Shown: piece by piece, positions 50,204-59,788 of the stretch
How the letters are laid out: every line of letters starts with the position of its first letter
Position numbering within the stretch: the stretch's first letter is position 1
NCBI RefSeq assembly: GCF_943192995.1
Contig: NZ_CALPCP010000004.1
Span: forward strand, 62,001 to 126,000
DNA length: 64,000 nucleotides
Direction: 5' to 3'
From: Flintibacter muris
GTDB lineage: Bacteria; Bacillota; Clostridia; Oscillospirales; Oscillospiraceae
Notes under the pieces: generated by a model
Seen by the model: only the letters and a program-made list of their open reading frames with translations
Told to the model about the DNA's origin: nothing
The model's database searches: none
Made by a program: the position numbers and the translations under genes

Positions 50204-50746
50204 ATGGCAGATAAAAAGATTGTTCTGTGTGACGCAGATGATACCATTGAAAATTTGTGTGAAACTTGGGTTAATTATCTGAATTGTCAATATGGAACAA
50301 AAGTAGCTGTTGATGATGTTGTTGATTGGGATGTAAGTAAATTCTTCCCTGAACTGACTAAGGATCAGGTTTATGCACCTATATATGATAAAGAGTTTTG
50401 GAAATTAATTCAGCCCATTGATGGATGTTACGAAATTCTTCATAAAATCAACAATAAACACAGCCTATATATTGTAACTGCTACAAACTATCAAACTTGC
50501 GATACAAAAATTGAACGTATCATTGTCGATCTATTTCCGTTTCTTCAGTGGTCACAATTTATTATTGCCTCTAAAAAGCAGCTTGTGCATGGTGACTATT
50601 TGATTGACGATGGAGTACATAATTTTGAAGGAGGTCATTATAAAGGAATTTTGTTTGATCGTCCGCATAATCGTTTGTTTGATGATAAAGCTGCTGGCCT
50701 AACCCGTGTACATACATGGGATGAAATAGGTGATATTCTGCTGTAA
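50204..50746 (+). CDS. 5'(3')-deoxyribonucleotidase (HAD, NT5C type)
   Basis: 180 residues. LCDADDTIENL at 8-18 is the HAD nucleophile motif (DxDxT), ITAT-like VTATNYQTC the second, and DYLIDDGVHNFEG the metal-binding last motif. NT5C-type enzymes dephosphorylate dNMPs and adjust pools. GGAGG precedes ATG 50204. Confidence 0.8.
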   Translation: MADKKIVLCDADDTIENLCETWVNYLNCQYGTKVAVDDVVDWDVSKFFPELTKDQVYAPIYDKEFWKLIQPIDGCYEILHKINNKHSLYIVTATNYQTCDTKIERIIVDLFPFLQWSQFIIASKKQLVHGDYLIDDGVHNFEGGHYKGILFDRPHNRLFDDKAAGLTRVHTWDEIGDILL

Positions 50747-50762
50747 TTAAAGGAGTGATTCA

Positions 50763-53700
50763 ATGATTGTAATTAAGCGTGATGGTCGAGAAGTTGAATT
50801 TGACAAGCGAAAGATTAGTAATGCTGTTTTGAAAGCAATTATTGAGGTTGATGGTGAAAGCACACTTGATACAGAAAGAATTGCATATGGCATTGCTGAT
50901 CGAATTGAAGAAAAGAGCAAGGATACCGCTTTGACCGTAGAGCAGATTCAGGATATGGTTGAAGTCCAACTTATGCTTAGTTATCGAAAAGATATTGCAA
51001 AGGCTTATATTCTTTATCGTAATGAGCGTACAAAAATTCGTGATAGAAATAGCAGACTTGTCAAAAATATTATGATTAGGGCTGATTCTAAGGTTAATTA
51101 TCGGTCTAATGCAAATGTTGATGAACTTTCATTTTCTGGTCGTGAGAAGGAGGCTTCTGCCGAGATTGGTAAATCTATAGCATTGGATTTTGATGGCTTA
51201 TCTCATGATGTAGCAGAAGCACATAAGCAGATGTTAGTTTATCAGCATGATCTTGAAAAGGCCATTTATGGTATTCATAACTGTTTGAATCTTAACTTCC
51301 AAGAGATTTTTACTTATGGATTCCGTACTCGTAATGGTGATGTGCGTCCTCCTACAAGTTTCAGCACAGCTTGTCAGCTTGTCGCTGTAGCTTTCCAGTG
51401 CCAAAGTCAAGTGCAATTCGGTGGCGTAGGCAGCATTCATTTGGATTATGACCTTGCTCCGTTTGTTACAAAGAGCTTCTTTAAGCATTATGCTGATGGT
51501 CTGAAATATCTTCACCATAATACAGATGAAGAGGCTAATAACTTTGTTTCTAATTGTATTGATGAAGATATTGGTATCAATGATATGGAATTAATAGATG
51601 ATGATAAGCAGGATGTATATAACTACGCTACGGATATGCTGGAGCGTGAAGGCAAACAGGCGGCTCAAGGACTTTATCATAATTTAAATACGCTTGAATC
51701 CAGACAGGGTTCGCAGGTTCCTTTCACCAGTATTAATCTTGGACGTGATACCAGTACAGAAGGTAGACTGGTGACAAAGTGGATTATGGAGGCCAGTATT
51801 GACGGCATTGGGCAGCATCATCTTACAAGCATTTTCCCAATTAGTATTTTCCAATATAAGCAAGGCACTAATGCTAATGCTGGCGATCCCAACTATGATA
51901 TGAAGCAGCTTGCTCTTGAATCAATGAGTAAACGTATTTACCCCAACTGGTGTAATTGCGGTTGGTCGCAAGCTCACGAAGATGAGAACAATCCTGATAC
52001 ATATTTTGCTACGATGGGTAAGTGTAAATGCAGCTCATCTAAAACCTTTTGAACCTCGCCAGAGGGTGTGGGAGTAATCCTGCTAACGGATAGGACTTTA
52101 AACAAAAAAGTTGAGTCCGTGCTAAGTAATTAAGAATAGTAAATAACATAATAAGGTGGTGATTATTGTGTTTATTTACAAAATAACTAACAAATTGGAT
52201 GGCAAAATTTATGTTGGGCAAACAATTAGGCCCGTTCATGAAAGATTTAAACGCCATATAAATGATGCTCTTAATAATATAATTGACACTCATTTTGCAA
52301 GAGCAATACGAAAATATGGCGAAAGGAATTTTGTCATTGAAATAATTGATACAGCAAACACGCAAGAAGAATTAACTCAGAAAGAACATTTTTGGATTGG
52401 ATATTATAATTCCACAAATCCAGAGATTGGATATAACGAAACAAATGCAGTTCATAAATGTGGTGGGAATACATATCAGGCTAAGTCTCCATCTGAATTA
52501 AGTGCGATTTCTGAGAAAATACGTCTTTCTAAAATTGGGAACAAAAATTCAAACGCAAGAAAAATCAAATGTTTAAATGTGGTTACAAGGCAAGAATTGT
52601 TCTTTGAAACTGTTAAAGAATGTAAGGAACATTTCAAAGAAACGAACCATCGCTTTATTACTGTCCGAACTTCTCATAAAGTAATTGGCCTTTATAAAAA
52701 CCAATGGATGATAGCATATGCAGATGAATGTTATGGCGATTATCTGAAAGAAAGGCATAAAAGCGGAACTACTATTCAAACAATTAATAAATCCACGTGC
52801 GATATGCGAATTTTTGATTCTATAAGACTTGCTGCAAGAGAGTTAAAAATTTCAAGAAGCAATATAATGGCACAGATACGAAAAGGAAAGACGCAATTTG
52901 TTATAAATAACTATGAGTTTACTATTCTTAATTAAAAGTGTATCGACTATCCCTGATGAATGTATGGGAGTAGGGCTGGAGATTGGCACCAGCGATGTTA
53001 TAGGAAACGAAGCATCTGAAAACCGAAGCGGAAGGCTATCGAAAGATAGAAGATATAGTCAGTTCCATTGGTGACAATGGATTTCAACGTGTCGTACACT
53101 GATTGGCTATGACCGTCATGGACTTGGATATATTCGCCAAGGTCGTGGTAACAATGTCCCTAACACAATTATCCTTCCAAAGCTGGGTATTGAGTTTGGT
53201 ATTTGTCTTGGTAAGCGTGATAAGCCTGATCTGGATGGATTCTGGAAGGCTTTTGAAGAAACCTTACAGTTGACAGAACGTGGGTTGCTGGAGCGTTTTG
53301 AGATTATGGTACGGCAATCTCCTAAGTCAGCACCATTTATGTATCAGAACAATACTATTCAGGATGCAAGGAACTGTGAAAAGGATGTGTTCAATGCACT
53401 GAAGCACAACACATTGGCGATTGGTTATCTTGGTATCGCTGAAATGTGTCAGGCTCTTTTTGGTAAGAATCATGTTCATGATGCAGATGTTCATGCTTTT
53501 GCATTGTCTGTCGTTAAGCGTATTAATAAATATGCTGCCGAAGCGTCTGAGCGCAACAATCTGAACTTTTCTTGTTACGCCACACCAGCTGAAGGACTTT
53601 GCCGCACAGCATTGATTGGACTTCGTAATCAATATGGCATTATTGAAAATGTTACATCACATGAATACTTAACCAATTCTCATCATGTTCCTGTTTGGGA

Positions 53701-54094
53701 AAAGGTATCTATTCAGCAGAAATTGGAGTGCGAGGCTCCATTCTGCAAGTATCCCACAGGCGGTTGCATTACCTATGTTGAGTTGGATAGCACTTTTGTG
53801 AAGAATACGAAAGCTGTTGAGGATATTATTGATTATGCGTTTAAAGTTCTGGACATTCCTTATCTGGCCTTTAATTTCCCGATTGATAGCTGCTTAGATT
53901 GCGGTTATCAGGGTGAATTTAATGATAAGTGTCCTCAGTGCGGAAGCGAAAATATTCAGCAACTTCGCCGTGTCACTGGTTATCTGACAACGGACTATCG
54001 CAATTTTAACGATGGTAAGCAGCGGGAAGTACTTGATCGTGAACAGCATAGTAAATATACTCCACAAATTAATCAAGGATCAAATGAGTCTTAA
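50763..54094 (+). CDS. nrdD: Anaerobic (class III) ribonucleotide reductase, interrupted by a group I intron
   Basis: Exon 1 is 50763-52019 and exon 2 53090-54094, together about 753 residues. An ATP-cone opens exon 1 (KRDGREVEFDKRKISNAV); TYFATMG at the end of exon 1 joins to CRTLIGYDRHGLGYIRQGRG in exon 2. The C-terminus has the zinc site CLDCGYQG..CPQCGS and RRVTGYLTTDYRNFNDGK, the glycyl-radical region. The enzyme reduces NTPs to dNTPs without oxygen, fitting an anaerobic gut host, and needs the activase NrdG next door. Without splicing the frame stops at 52052. GGAG precedes ATG 50763. Confidence 0.9.
52020..53089 (+). other. Group I intron in nrdD
   Basis: Exon 1 ends with T (codon GGT) and the intron ends with G, as required for group I splicing. 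The end of the intron has P7-type AAGATATAGTC and the paired ATCGACTATC, and early bases (52065-52110) form P1/P2-like hairpins. It houses a GIY-YIG gene. The boundaries come from continuity of the NrdD protein. Confidence 0.8.
52168..52935 (+). CDS. GIY-YIG homing endonuclease (intron-encoded)
   Basis: 255 residues from GTG 52168 (AAGGTGGTG upstream). FIYKITNKLDGKIYVGQTIR is the GIY-YIG module (KIYVG) with the catalytic Arg and later Glu (EIIDTANTQEELTQKE). A central NUMOD-like and a C-terminal IRLAARELKISRSNIMAQIRKG DNA-binding helix follow. It is inside the nrdD intron and would spread the intron to intronless nrdD alleles. Confidence 0.85.
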   Translation: MFIYKITNKLDGKIYVGQTIRPVHERFKRHINDALNNIIDTHFARAIRKYGERNFVIEIIDTANTQEELTQKEHFWIGYYNSTNPEIGYNETNAVHKCGGNTYQAKSPSELSAISEKIRLSKIGNKNSNARKIKCLNVVTRQELFFETVKECKEHFKETNHRFITVRTSHKVIGLYKNQWMIAYADECYGDYLKERHKSGTTIQTINKSTCDMRIFDSIRLAARELKISRSNIMAQIRKGKTQFVINNYEFTILN

Positions 54095-54620
54095 TTGGCG
54101 ATATGCTGGTATTGAATATGATGATATAGCAAATGGTATTGGCCTTGGGGCGGTTTTCTTCACACAGGGCTGTCCCCACCAATGCCCCCAATGTCAAAAT
54201 CCTCAAACGTGGAGTAAGGATGGAGGCATGAAATTTACAGATGCTACATTTGATCAACTAATTCAATATTTTTACGATATTCCATATGCCAGCAGACTTA
54301 CGCTTTCTGGTGGCGATCCATTAGCGAATCCTGAACTGACATATTATTTAATCGTTAAATTTAAAGCTCTCTTTTCAAGAAAGATTATATGGCTATATAC
54401 AGGCTATCAATTTGAGCGTTTTACATTTAACCGAGCAGAAACAAAAGAAGAAGAATTAATACGAAAAATCATACGGCTCTGTGATGTGATAGTTGATGGC
54501 AAGTTTGAAATTGATAAACGTGATATAACCTTGCCATTTATGGGTTCAAGTAACCAAAGAATTATTGATGTGCAAAAATCTATAAAAGAAAACAAAACAA
54601 TTCTGTGGAAGGAGAATTGA
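54084..54620 (+). CDS. nrdG: Anaerobic ribonucleotide reductase activase
   Basis: 178 residues. C30-xxx-C34-xx-C37 (CPHQCPQC) is the radical SAM cluster motif and TLSGGDPLANP the SAM-binding segment. It makes the glycyl radical on NrdD. ATG 54084 overlaps the nrdD end by 11 bases, with AAGGA upstream. Confidence 0.95.
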   Translation: MSLNWRYAGIEYDDIANGIGLGAVFFTQGCPHQCPQCQNPQTWSKDGGMKFTDATFDQLIQYFYDIPYASRLTLSGGDPLANPELTYYLIVKFKALFSRKIIWLYTGYQFERFTFNRAETKEEELIRKIIRLCDVIVDGKFEIDKRDITLPFMGSSNQRIIDVQKSIKENKTILWKEN

Positions 54621-54621
54621 T

Positions 54622-54783
54622 ATGACACTGAAAGACTTATATTCTAAACCGTTGTCACAAATTCTTGAACAACTGGATATGATTGATTTAAAAGTACATT
54701 CTGATAGTAATGGTGTGATTTATAGTATTGAAATTAGGTATGCTGATCCATCATGTTCAGAAAATAAAATTGCAAAAAGATAA
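54622..54783 (+). CDS. Very small hypothetical protein
   Basis: 53 residues from ATG 54622, GGAG upstream. Helix followed by a beta hairpin (VIYSIEIRYAD). Between nrdG and a P-loop gene; unknown. Confidence 0.5.
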   Translation: MTLKDLYSKPLSQILEQLDMIDLKVHSDSNGVIYSIEIRYADPSCSENKIAKR

Positions 54784-54795
54784 GGAGGACAATTA

Positions 54796-55344
54796 ATGCT
54801 TGTTGTAAATCTTTTTGGTGCGCCCGGAGCAGGAAAGTCTACTGGTGCAGCGTACATTTTTTCAAAGCTGAAAATGGCTGGTGTTAATGCAGAGCTTGTC
54901 ACTGAATTTGCCAAGGATAAGGTATGGGAGGAAAGCAAGGCCGTATTCCAGAATCAGGCTTATATTTTTGGTAAGCAGTATTTCCGTATCAGTCGTGTTC
55001 AGAATAAAGTAGATGTAGTTATTACTGATTCACCTATTCTACTTTCTCCTTTCTACACTGACGATCCAGTGCTTGGTAATGAGTTTGATAAGCTGGTTAC
55101 TAAGGTGTTCAATTCCTATGATTCTTTCAACGTATTTATTAATCGTGTGAAACCCTATAACGCTTCTGGCAGATTCCAGACTGAACAGGAAAGCGATGAA
55201 TTAGCTGAAAAATTGCTGGCCTTTATTACAGCACATGGCATTGCTTGTAGACATTACAACGGCGATGTAAAGAGTTACGATATTCTGGTGGCTGATATTC
55301 TCCAGCGGCTTAAATGTCCCGGAAGAAGTTATGCTACAACTTAA
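54796..55344 (+). CDS. P-loop ATPase/kinase-like protein
   Basis: 182 residues. LFGAPGAGKSTGAAYIF at 6-22 is a Walker A loop, VVITDSPILLSPF the Walker B-like Asp. It resembles phage AAA_28-type or nucleotide kinase-like ATPases found with NrdD/NrdG operons. Substrate unknown; a nucleotide kinase is plausible. GGAGG precedes ATG 54796. Confidence 0.7.
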   Translation: MLVVNLFGAPGAGKSTGAAYIFSKLKMAGVNAELVTEFAKDKVWEESKAVFQNQAYIFGKQYFRISRVQNKVDVVITDSPILLSPFYTDDPVLGNEFDKLVTKVFNSYDSFNVFINRVKPYNASGRFQTEQESDELAEKLLAFITAHGIACRHYNGDVKSYDILVADILQRLKCPGRSYATT

Positions 55345-55360
55345 TAACAGTATTTTCAAC
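55343..55360 (+). repeat. Possible 18-bp repeat, degenerate copy
   Basis: AATAACAGTATTTTCAAC, several mismatches, before folD. Listed as weak. Confidence 0.35.
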
Positions 55361-55371
55361 AAGAGGTGCTT

Positions 55372-56193
55372 ATGGAATTTATTGATTGCAAAGCAATCGC
55401 ACAAAAATGGAAAGATGAAATCAAATCGACTGGTGTAAACGCATGTTTATATGTAATTTCGGCTGGTGATGATCCTGCGTCAGCCGCATACATCAAGGGG
55501 AAATTAAAAGATGCTGAAGAAGTTGGTTTCAAGTGTATACATAAACATCTTGAAGCAAAAAATCGAGATCAACTGCTTATGAATCTAACATTTTTGCTAA
55601 ACAATCTTCAATATGATTCACGTGTTGACGGAGTAATTGTTCAATTACCATTGCCATTTAGTATTACTTTTGGTGACATTAAAATGTGGTTGTCAAAAGA
55701 AAAAGATGTTGACGGGTTTTTATCTGATTCTATTTTTGATCCATGTACACCAGATGGAATTGTACAACTGCTAAAAGAAATCAATGTGGATATTGATGGC
55801 AAACTGTGTGTTATTGCTGGCAGAAGCGATATTGTGGGCAAGCCACTTGCAGAAATAATGATCCGTGAAAATGCAACAGTTGCTCTTTGTCATTCTCATA
55901 CTCCAAGTAAACTTTTATATCAACTGGCACAAAAAGCAGACATTTTTGTTAGTGCTGTTGGTCAGAAAGATTTCATAGATAGCTCCAAATTCAAAACTGG
56001 AGCAGTTGTAATTGATGTTGGTATTAATCGAACAGAACAAGGAATGTGTGGTGATATAACTATCAATCCAAATTCTAATGACATTCTTATTACACCAGTC
56101 CCCGGAGGGGTTGGCCTGTTGACACGTGCAATGCTTATGAAACACTTGCTGGTGGCTTACCAAAAATATCATACAGGGAGGCAAACACGATGA
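55372..56193 (+). CDS. folD: Methylenetetrahydrofolate dehydrogenase/cyclohydrolase
   Basis: 273 residues from ATG 55372 (GAGGTG upstream). SAAYIKGKLKDAEEVGF near 35-50 holds the catalytic Lys region, DGVIVQLPLP the folate-binding loop, IAGRSDIVGKPLAE the NADP Rossmann motif and TPVPGGVGLLTRAML the C-terminal signature. It recycles the methylene-folate consumed by ThyX. Its end overlaps the dut start by four bases (ATGA). Confidence 0.95.
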   Translation: MEFIDCKAIAQKWKDEIKSTGVNACLYVISAGDDPASAAYIKGKLKDAEEVGFKCIHKHLEAKNRDQLLMNLTFLLNNLQYDSRVDGVIVQLPLPFSITFGDIKMWLSKEKDVDGFLSDSIFDPCTPDGIVQLLKEINVDIDGKLCVIAGRSDIVGKPLAEIMIRENATVALCHSHTPSKLLYQLAQKADIFVSAVGQKDFIDSSKFKTGAVVIDVGINRTEQGMCGDITINPNSNDILITPVPGGVGLLTRAMLMKHLLVAYQKYHTGRQTR

Positions 56194-56699
56194 ATAAATT
56201 TGAACTTATTTCTAAAGCGGAATATGACAAGGTAGTAACTGAAGAATTTAGAGCTGAAAATGGGGTCCTTAATTACCAGCCTTATTCACATCTGCAAACA
56301 CCAAAACGAGCAACAAAGGGGAGTGCTGGATATGATTTCTTTTCTCCTATTTCTTTCAAATTATACCCTGGGCAGACAATTAAGGTTCCCACCTGTATGA
56401 CATGCAGCTTAAATCGAGGAAACGTCCTTATGCTGTTTCCCCGTAGTAGTTACGGATTCAAATATAGGATGCAGCTTGATAATACCGTTGGCATTGTAGA
56501 TCAGGACTACTATAACAATGAGAGTAATGAGGGACATATCTTCATTAAAATCACTAATGATAGCAAGTCTGGTAAGACATTGGAAGTTAATGCTGGAGTG
56601 CCTTTTGCTCAAGGAATTATCTTGGCTTATGCAATCACTGATGATGATGATGTAGTTGCTACACGTACTGGCGGCATTGGAAGTACATCAAATAACTAA
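56190..56699 (+). CDS. dut: dUTP diphosphatase
   Basis: 169 residues with all five trimeric dUTPase motifs: GSAGYDFFSP, PRSSYGFK, NTVGIVDQDYYNN, GVPFAQGII and RTGGIGSTS. It hydrolyses dUTP to dUMP, the ThyX substrate, and keeps uracil out of DNA. Overlaps folD. Confidence 0.95.
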   Translation: MNKFELISKAEYDKVVTEEFRAENGVLNYQPYSHLQTPKRATKGSAGYDFFSPISFKLYPGQTIKVPTCMTCSLNRGNVLMLFPRSSYGFKYRMQLDNTVGIVDQDYYNNESNEGHIFIKITNDSKSGKTLEVNAGVPFAQGIILAYAITDDDDVVATRTGGIGSTSNN

Positions 56700-56710
56700 T
56701 TGAGGGTTTT

Positions 56711-56968
56711 ATGAAATTTATCAAGAATTTACCGTGGGACGCAATTACAGCTTTCATAATTGTTCCCGTTGTAGGCATTTGCTTGATATGTTGGCATTCG
56801 GCATGGGAACATGACTATTTTGGTGATGGCTCATGCCATGCCTGTCAAACTGGACACTACGAACTATTTGATATTGAACATACAAGACATGGCGGCGAAC
56901 TTTATTACTATCGCTGTAATGAATGCCTTGACATTGAAAGATACGAAAATTATCAGGGAGGAAAATGA
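56711..56968 (+). CDS. Membrane protein with zinc ribbon
   Basis: 85 residues. A single transmembrane helix (about 12-28, AFIIVPVVGICLICWHS) with a soluble domain bearing CHAC and CNEC, a zinc ribbon. AGGG precedes the start. Function unknown. Confidence 0.55.
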   Translation: MKFIKNLPWDAITAFIIVPVVGICLICWHSAWEHDYFGDGSCHACQTGHYELFDIEHTRHGGELYYYRCNECLDIERYENYQGGK

Positions 56969-57277
56969 GTGGCAAAAAATTCCTTTAGTTATATAACTGA
57001 AATATATTCATCTAATTGCCTATTTGAAGCAATCAAAGCAAAAATAAAAAATCCGTCTAACGTCACTATTTATTTTTGTAAACCAAGGATTACAGAGAAT
57101 GGAAATTTCCAATGGTTACATTTTATGTGGTCGGATCAAAACTATGGTTATGATTTCTCAGACAATGAAGAAACTGAATTGCCGTGGTATCGTACATTCT
57201 GGTACAAAGGACGTATTAGACAGTTCAAGAAAAGTTTTGTAAGACGATATTCTGATTATCGAAATAAAAGGAGGTAG
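56969..57277 (+). CDS. Hypothetical basic protein
   Basis: 102 residues from GTG 56969 (GGGAGG upstream). Aromatic-rich with a basic C-terminus (RIRQFKKSFVRRYSDYRNKRR) that probably binds nucleic acid. No recognised domain. Confidence 0.5.
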   Translation: MAKNSFSYITEIYSSNCLFEAIKAKIKNPSNVTIYFCKPRITENGNFQWLHFMWSDQNYGYDFSDNEETELPWYRTFWYKGRIRQFKKSFVRRYSDYRNKRR

Positions 57278-57282
57278 TCACA

Positions 57283-57630
57283 ATGAAAATGAATCACAAA
57301 TTCTATATATGACTCATTGGTGTTATCGTTGGCATAAATATCTGTTGGCAATTACTTGAAGTGTTGATCTACGGCGAAATTCAGCAAAGAATTGTTGATA
57401 ATATTGTTGGTTTTCTTTGGACTGGAGCAATATGCTTTGCGTATAAGTTCAAAGAACTTGAATTAAAACGGATGCTAAAGAAATATGACAAAGTTCATAT
57501 TAATGCAGAATGGTGGTTGAGAAAACCTGTTCCTCCAGAAACTTATACTGGAGGATATGCAAGTGATCGTATTTGGCTGCAATCCGAATGTGAACTTGGA
57601 TGTAAAAAAGGAAGTGATGTAGATGAATGA
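57283..57630 (+). pseudogene. Small membrane protein with in-frame TGA
   Basis: ATG 57283 has a perfect GGAGG upstream. Codon 10 is TGA (MKMNHKFYI*LIGVIVGI), then 105 codons stay open: a transmembrane helix (LIGVIVGINICWQLL), another apolar segment (IVGFLWTGAICFAYKF) and a helical tail. TGG to TGA would explain it. The intact remainder suggests recent loss or an error. Another start after the TGA has no ribosome site. Confidence 0.6.
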
Positions 57631-58063
57631 CATGATTGAAATTATTGGTGGGGATAATATTAGATTAGCCTTTGCAGAATTAAATATCAATGCCAAATTT
57701 ACATATAAAAGCAACCATCTTCCTTTTCCTGTAGAAGTATGGGAGATTTCAATAGATGATTTTAAAATTCTTTGTGACTATCCTGATGAAAAATGGAAAG
57801 ACGAATGGGGTTGGTGGCGGCAAGGCCATTGTATTTATCATGGCAATATTTATAATTATTATGCCGTAAATGGCAAAATGATGTATGGATATGAACCAAA
57901 TCGAGAAGAAAATTACAAAACAAAACCATATCTTGATTTTTATAAATATCTACTTGACGTTCATCATGTAAGCACATTCTATAATTTCTGCTATTTTGCA
58001 TTTAGCCTTGCGGACGATAACAAAATGAAAGTTTCTGAATTTCTCAAAGAATATCAACCTTGA
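57623..58063 (+). CDS. Hypothetical protein
   Basis: 146 residues, ATG 57623 overlapping the previous frame by eight bases. Aromatic, mostly beta-rich, with WKDEWGWWRQGHCIYHG. No family recognised. Confidence 0.55.
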   Translation: MNDMIEIIGGDNIRLAFAELNINAKFTYKSNHLPFPVEVWEISIDDFKILCDYPDEKWKDEWGWWRQGHCIYHGNIYNYYAVNGKMMYGYEPNREENYKTKPYLDFYKYLLDVHHVSTFYNFCYFAFSLADDNKMKVSEFLKEYQP

Positions 58064-58075
58064 TAGGAGGTGCAA

Positions 58076-58294
58076 ATGGGATTAGAATATGGCTCTACAG
58101 CAAAAATTCCATTTTGGGAACAATATCTTTTGTCAATAAACGAAGCAGCCGAATATTTCAATATTGGCAAAGATAAAATTCGCAAAATCATTACAGAAAA
58201 CAAAGATGCAGATTTTGTTTTATGGAATGGAACAAGAGCGCAAATTAAACGTAAGAAATTTGAAAACTACATTGATAGATTGAATGTATTATAA
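58076..58294 (+). CDS. xis: Excisionase (Tn916 Xis type)
   Basis: 72 residues. PFWEQYLLSINEAAEYFNIGKDKIRKII is the Tn916-type Xis winged HTH start; VLWNGTRAQIKRKKFENYID ends it. It directs the integrase to excise the element. Lies directly before the integrase, separated by a strong terminator, so its level can be set apart. AGGAGG precedes ATG 58076. Confidence 0.85.
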   Translation: MGLEYGSTAKIPFWEQYLLSINEAAEYFNIGKDKIRKIITENKDADFVLWNGTRAQIKRKKFENYIDRLNVL

Positions 58295-58307
58295 ATACTT
58301 GCTTCTG

Positions 58308-58356
58308 AAAACTCGATGTGGTACAATTAAAACGCCACATCGAGTTTTCTTTTTTC
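58308..58356 (+). terminator. Rho-independent terminator between xis and int
   Basis: AAAACTCGATGTGG pairs with CCACATCGAGTTTT (14 bp) and CTTTTTT follows. Confidence 0.9.
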
Positions 58357-58376
58357 AGAATTGAAAGGAGTGTGTA

Positions 58377-58385
58377 ATGTCTTAA
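58377..58385 (+). other. Two-codon upstream ORF before the integrase
   Basis: AAAGGAG (58364) is spaced six bases from ATG 58377, which reads Met-Ser-stop. The integrase ATG 58387 starts two bases later with the same AATGTCT context (duplicated), so int may depend on reinitiation. Confidence 0.5.
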
Positions 58386-58386
58386 A

Positions 58387-59658
58387 ATGTCTGAAAAAAG
58401 AAAAGACAATAAAGGCCGAATTTTAAGAAACGGCGAAACACAACGCTCCGATGGAATGTATATGTATCGCTATAATGACGCTGGCGGTGTTCGGCGTACA
58501 ATTTATAGTTGGCGACTTGTTGAAACTGATAAAATTCCTCCACGCAAAAAATCTTGTGAGCCATTAAGAGAACTTGAAAAGCAATTAGAACGTGACACAG
58601 ATGATGGCATACAATCTTTCATTGCTGCAAAGAAAACTGTAAATGACTTTTATGAAAAGTATATGAGCATGAAGAAAGAATTAAAACCATCAACTCGTTC
58701 AACGTATGCCAGTACGTATAATAAATACGTGAGAGATGAATTCGGATTAAGACCTATTGGATCAGTTAAATACAGTGATATTAAAAAGTTTTACCTGTCA
58801 ATGTACTTTGATAGTGGTTTAAAACCTAATACAATCCATGCTGTTAATACGATCCTGCATCCAATCTTCACTCTTGCTGTACGTGATGGGTATATCAGAT
58901 CAAACCCGGCCTATCAAGTATATGCTGAACTAAAAAAGCAAAATGCTTGGGGGCAAGAAAAACGTCATGCTCTTACAGAACAGCAACAATCAGCTTTTGT
59001 TGATTATATCCGAAATTCAAAAAAGTATCGAAAATGGCTCAATATGTTTACCTTATTTTTAGGCACTGGTTGCCGGGTAGGAGAAGTTGTTGGCTTGCGC
59101 TGGGAAGATTGTGACTTTACAGAAAATATCATTTCCATTAATCACAATCTGGTTTATTGCAAAGCTGATGACGATAAGAAATTTAGGTATTATATTTCTA
59201 CCCCTAAAACCAAAGCGGGTGAACGTATTATTCCTATGCTGAAAGAAGTACGCAAAGCGTTACTGGAGGAACGCATTAGTCAAATGCAAACTGGCTTTAA
59301 TCAAACTGTCATTGATGGTTATTCAGGTTTCATTTTTCAAAATCGCAATGGCGGTATGCGTAAGCCAACAGAAATCAACAAGGTCATTAACAGGATTATC
59401 GCTGACTACAATGCTGAAGAAACCGAACAGGCAAAAAAGAAAAAGCGAGAACCTATTCTGCTCCCGCATTTCTCTGTCCATAATTTACGGCACACTTTCT
59501 GTACCAGATTTTGTGAGAATGAAACTAACCTTAAAATCATTCAAGAAATCATGGGACACGCTAACATTTCTACGACAATGGACGTTTACAATGAGGCCAC
59601 GCAGGAGCAAAAGAAAACAAGTTTCGCTAATCTGGAGGGCAAGATTATGATTGGTTGA
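58387..59658 (+). CDS. int: Tyrosine integrase (Tn916/phage type)
   Basis: 423 residues. An AP2-like arm-binding N-terminal domain (about 1-55), a SAM-like core-binding domain (85-180) and the catalytic domain: R230 in GTGCRVGEV, H365 and R368 in HNLRHTF, H391 in MGHANIS and Tyr401. All catalytic residues are present. It inserts and excises the element together with Xis. It is the last gene of the element; putative arm or core sites follow. Starts at ATG 58387. Confidence 0.95.
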   Translation: MSEKRKDNKGRILRNGETQRSDGMYMYRYNDAGGVRRTIYSWRLVETDKIPPRKKSCEPLRELEKQLERDTDDGIQSFIAAKKTVNDFYEKYMSMKKELKPSTRSTYASTYNKYVRDEFGLRPIGSVKYSDIKKFYLSMYFDSGLKPNTIHAVNTILHPIFTLAVRDGYIRSNPAYQVYAELKKQNAWGQEKRHALTEQQQSAFVDYIRNSKKYRKWLNMFTLFLGTGCRVGEVVGLRWEDCDFTENIISINHNLVYCKADDDKKFRYYISTPKTKAGERIIPMLKEVRKALLEERISQMQTGFNQTVIDGYSGFIFQNRNGGMRKPTEINKVINRIIADYNAEETEQAKKKKREPILLPHFSVHNLRHTFCTRFCENETNLKIIQEIMGHANISTTMDVYNEATQEQKKTSFANLEGKIMIG

Positions 59659-59703
59659 CACAGCAAAATCTTACACCAATTTCTACACCACTTCACCACA
59701 ACA

Positions 59704-59727
59704 TTCACGCCAGTATACGCCAATTAT
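59704..59727 (+). repeat. 24-bp direct repeat, copy 1, attachment region
   Basis: TTCACGCCAGTATACGCC then AATTAT, repeated 61 bases later with one mismatch. Probably Int arm sites near the right attachment site; the region 59659-59931 has no gene. Confidence 0.65.
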
Positions 59728-59764
59728 TTATCTATGGTTATGAAAAAGCTGTTAAAATGCGATG

Positions 59765-59788
59765 TTCACGCCAGTATACGCCAGTTAT
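59765..59788 (+). repeat. 24-bp direct repeat, copy 2, attachment region
   Basis: Second copy of the 24-bp repeat (AGTTAT end). After it the sequence turns from AT-rich to GC-rich within about 100 bases, marking the element's edge. Confidence 0.65.

Noticed and set aside
57310..57312. Alternative genetic code with TGA as Trp
   Set aside because: Many genes in the element end in TGA at plausible places (for example 24871 overlaps, 47147 block, 28241 neighbours), and no other conserved gene has internal TGA.
59704..59788. CRISPR-like direct repeats
   Set aside because: Only two copies with one 37-base spacer, beside an integrase; better explained as integrase binding sites. No CRISPR array was seen in the window.
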